Below, piece after piece: positions 61,635-64,000 of a DNA stretch of 64,000 nt. Each line of letters starts with the position of its first letter. Position 1 is the stretch's first letter. A model generated the notes under the pieces. That model ran no database searches and had not been told where the DNA came from. It saw only the letters and a list, made by a program, of their open reading frames with translations. Source of the DNA: JBHGBM01 sp041946965 (GTDB taxonomy: Bacteria > Acidobacteriota > Terriglobia > Bryobacterales > Bryobacteraceae); NCBI GenBank assembly GCA_041946965.1, contig JBHGBM010000011.1, positions 1 through 64,000 on the forward strand, read 5' to 3'. Both the position numbers and the translations under genes were made by a program.

Positions 61635-63080
61635 CTACCCTTTCAGGCGCCACGTGTGGGTGGCGAAATCGAAATCGTAAGCTTCGCGTTGCGGCTTGGG
61701 CGGAGCGGAGGTCTTCGGCATCCAGCGCGCCAGGTCCTGCTTCAGCCCCTCGTGGGCCGTTTCGCCCGCCAGGTTGCGGAACTCGTTCGGGTCGGCGTTG
61801 CGGTCGTAGAGTTCCTCGCCGCCGTCGCGGTAGCGTATGTAGCGCCAGCGTTCGGTGCACACGGCGTGATTGCCGGGCAGGTAGGTGATCACGGCCGGCC
61901 GGCGCGCGGCGCGCGGATCGCGCAGCAGAGGCGCCAGGCTGAGCCCGTCCAGATCCTGCTTGCGCGGCAGGCCGCACAACTCCACCAGGGTCGGGTACAG
62001 ATCGAGCAGCGAGACCGGCTGCCGGCGCGCTCCCGCCCGCTGCGCTCCCGGCGCGCGCACGACGAGCGGCACGTGCGTCGAGCGCTGCCACAGGGTGGAT
62101 TTGTGAAAATGGCGCTTCTCGCCCAGATGCCAGCCGTTATCGGAGAAGAACACCAGGATGGTATCGCGCGCGTGCGGGCTGGAATCGAGCGCCGCCGTAA
62201 TGCGGCCCACCATGGCGTCGGCGAACGAAATGGCCGCCAGGTACGCCCGCACCGCCTCTTCCCACTTGCCCTCCCGCACGATGCGCTCGAACTCCTCCCT
62301 GCGGGCGGCGGCGAACTGCCGCCCGACGGCAGGCACGTCGTCCAGGTCGCTGGCGCTCGCGTCCGGCAGTTTCACCTGAGGGTACAGGTCGAAGTAATTC
62401 TTCGGCGCGAACAGCGGGATGTGCGGGTGCCACAGCCCCACGGCGAGGAAGAACGGCTTCTGGTAGCTGCGCGCCAGGAAGCGTTCGGCGAACTCGATGG
62501 CGCGGAAGTCGCCGTACTCCCGTTCCGCCTTCGGCAGCACGCCCCAATCGAACTCGCCGGGGAAATCCCGGAGGCCGTTGAAGGGGTGTCCCGCCGGGGC
62601 GGGGATCTTCTTCACCCAGGGATACCACTCGGCGCGGCGGTACCAGGGGTCGTCGAACTCCTGAAGCTGGAATTCGTCCCACTGGTCCGGCGGGTTGAAG
62701 CCCGCCACGTGATGAAACACCTTTCCCGCCCCAGCCACGTGGTAGCCGTTCCGCTTGAAATACTGGGGCATAGTGACCACGTCCGGCAGCGCGGGGCGCC
62801 ACCACTGGTCATTGTTGTAAATGCCGCTGGTGGCGGGGCTGAGGCCGGTGAACAGGGCCGTCCGCGAGGGATTGCACAGTGGCGCGGCGCAATGCGCGTC
62901 GCTGAACAGCACGCCGCCGCGCGCCAGCCGGTCGATGTTCGGTGTCCGCACTCCGGCGTAACCGTTCAGGCAGTTGACCCAGTCGTTCATATCGTCCACC
63001 GCGATGAGCATCACGTTGGGACGCCGTGCGGGCCGCGACGGGGCCGCCGCCATCGCGCCCAGAAATTCACGCCGGTTCAT
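61635..63080 (-). CDS. Sulfatase (formylglycine type, iduronate-2-sulfatase-like)
   Basis: 481 residues. Tat-like start (NRREFLGAM). Metal site DDMND at 29-33; the catalytic CNPSR starts at Cys69, which is oxidised to formylglycine by a maturase or in the Cys-type pathway. Later motifs include GKVFHHVAGF and SDNGWHLGEKRH. It hydrolyses sulfate esters, probably of a glycan, and shares an operon with the alpha-barrel gene. Start ATG at 63080. Its start is 30 bases from divergent yqhD. Confidence 0.85.
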   Translation of the reverse strand: MNRREFLGAMAAAPSRPARRPNVMLIAVDDMNDWVNCLNGYAGVRTPNIDRLARGGVLFSDAHCAAPLCNPSRTALFTGLSPATSGIYNNDQWWRPALPDVVTMPQYFKRNGYHVAGAGKVFHHVAGFNPPDQWDEFQLQEFDDPWYRRAEWYPWVKKIPAPAGHPFNGLRDFPGEFDWGVLPKAEREYGDFRAIEFAERFLARSYQKPFFLAVGLWHPHIPLFAPKNYFDLYPQVKLPDASASDLDDVPAVGRQFAAARREEFERIVREGKWEEAVRAYLAAISFADAMVGRITAALDSSPHARDTILVFFSDNGWHLGEKRHFHKSTLWQRSTHVPLVVRAPGAQRAGARRQPVSLLDLYPTLVELCGLPRKQDLDGLSLAPLLRDPRAARRPAVITYLPGNHAVCTERWRYIRYRDGGEELYDRNADPNEFRNLAGETAHEGLKQDLARWMPKTSAPPKPQREAYDFDFATHTWRLKG

Positions 63081-63110
63081 CAACAGCGATGGTACATTAG
63101 TGCGTTCCCC

Positions 63111-64000
63111 ATGCAAAACTTCGAATTCTGCAATCCGGTGAAAATTCTGTTCGGCCGGGGCCAGATCGCGCGCATCGCCGAGGAGATCCCCGGCTCCGCC
63201 CGCATCCTGCTAACTTACGGCGGCGGCAGCATCCGCGCCAACGGCGTGTACGGCCAGGTCATGACGGCGCTGGCCGGCCGCCCGGTCGCGGAGTTCGGGG
63301 GCATCGAGCCCAACCCGGCTTACGAGACACTTATGCGCGCCGTGGAGATGGTGCGGGAACAGGGCATCGATTTTCTCCTGGCCGTGGGCGGCGGCTCGGT
63401 GGTGGACGGGACCAAGTTCATTGCCGCGGCCGCGCGCTTCGCGGGCGATGAGCCCTGGGACCTGCTTGCCAAGGGCGCGCCGGTGACCGGCGCCGTGCCG
63501 CTCGGCTGCGTCCTCACCCTGCCCGCCACCGGATCGGAGATGAACACCTTCGCGGTGATCTCCCGGCGCGGCTCGGCGGACAAGCTCGCCTTCGGCAGCC
63601 CTCACCTGTATCCGCGGTTTTCCGTGCTGGACCCGGAGACTACCTTCACGCTGCCGCCGCGGCAGGTGGCCAACGGCATTGTGGACGCCTTCGCCCACGT
63701 GCTCGAGCAGTACCTCACCTACCCCGCCGGAGCGCCGCTCCAGGACCGTTTCGCCGAAGGCATTCTGCAAACCCTGATCGAGATCGGGCCTAAGACGCTG
63801 GCCGAGCCGCGCGACTACGAATCGCGCGCCAGCCTGATGTGGTGCGCGACCATGGCGCTCAACGGCCTGATCGCCTGCGGGGTGCCGCAGGACTGGAGCA
63901 CGCACCAGATCGGCCACGAGATCACGGCGCTGCACGGCCTCGACCACGCGCAAACGCTGGCGGTGGTGTTCCCCGCCACCATGGCGGTACGGCGCGAATC
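63111..64000 (+). CDS. yqhD: YqhD-type iron-containing alcohol dehydrogenase (partial)
   Basis: The first 296 codons are in the window and the frame runs off its right edge. It matches YqhD: start NFEFCNPVKILFGRGQIA, LLAVGGGSVVDGTKF for NADP, LTLPATGSE, and metal-ligand regions NGIVDAFAHVLEQY and HQIGHEITALHGLDHAQT. YqhD reduces aldehydes, including lipid-peroxidation products, with NADPH. It is divergent from the sulfatase gene. Confidence 0.9.
   Translation, partial: MQNFEFCNPVKILFGRGQIARIAEEIPGSARILLTYGGGSIRANGVYGQVMTALAGRPVAEFGGIEPNPAYETLMRAVEMVREQGIDFLLAVGGGSVVDGTKFIAAAARFAGDEPWDLLAKGAPVTGAVPLGCVLTLPATGSEMNTFAVISRRGSADKLAFGSPHLYPRFSVLDPETTFTLPPRQVANGIVDAFAHVLEQYLTYPAGAPLQDRFAEGILQTLIEIGPKTLAEPRDYESRASLMWCATMALNGLIACGVPQDWSTHQIGHEITALHGLDHAQTLAVVFPATMAVRRE

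Noticed and set aside
1..64000. tRNA, rRNA, insertion sequence, prophage or phage-defence genes
   Set aside because: No motif for any of these was seen on reading both strands.

Overview
The window is a GC-rich chromosomal segment from a heterotrophic member of the Acidobacteriota, most likely the Solibacter/Bryobacter lineage. The clues are an extracellular protein ending in the Solibacter-type C-terminal domain (TIGR03437 family), a MacB-like ADOP permease, very long Oar-type TonB-dependent receptors with carboxypeptidase-regulatory plugs, several S9 peptidases, Tat-exported sulfatase/oxidoreductase proteins and a PEP-CTERM protein. No rRNA, tRNA, CRISPR array, prophage, insertion sequence or replication origin was seen. 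These assignments come from reading motifs by eye; no database was searched.

Layout. 0-12.9 kb: a MazF/PemK-like toxin pair, a GMP synthase lacking the amidotransferase half, a beta-CASP nuclease, envelope proteins (coiled coil, PEP-CTERM, OmpA lipoprotein), a TPR protein, RimI-like acetyltransferase and a Gfo/Idh/MocA oxidoreductase. 12.9-17 kb: a secreted protein with 51-bp tandem repeats that is broken by a repeat contraction, an ExeA-type ATPase directly behind infC, and an O-antigen-ligase/SDR pair. 17-30 kb: an ECF sigma factor coupled to a large FecR-containing anti-sigma, S9 peptidase, ABC exporter, an RsbRD-like domain protein, and a four-gene Rieske/cytochrome b/nine-heme/five-heme quinol oxidoreductase operon. 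30-37 kb: second S9 peptidase, ADOP permease, abhydrolase. 37.6-41.2 kb: a glycerol-3-phosphate regulon (glpD, glpT, GntR regulator) with two identical palindromic operators in the divergent promoter. 41-46.8 kb: DoxX/thioredoxin-like fusion, FecR, sialidase-like propeller, TPR protein, cspA. 46.9-64 kb: two TonB-dependent receptors with a GxGYxYP-domain protein, RNase III behind two TPR genes, an M55 aminopeptidase, a sulfatase plus alpha-barrel protein operon, and the 5' part of yqhD.

How it fits together. The cell appears to import and break down peptides and complex (partly sulfated) glycans, to use phosphorylated glycerol, and to respire through a multiheme menaquinol-type complex. Gene junctions are tight (ATGA/GTGA overlaps), several genes start with GTG or TTG, and recognisable promoters look like ordinary sigma-70 sites (TTGACA/TAGAAT-type).

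The best leads for something new are the paired TGTCTAGACA operators of the glp regulon, the frameshifted 17-residue-repeat secreted protein, the multiheme quinol oxidoreductase, the two-domain sensor-like anti-sigma factor, and a perfect consensus promoter that points antisense into the ExeA-type ATPase gene.
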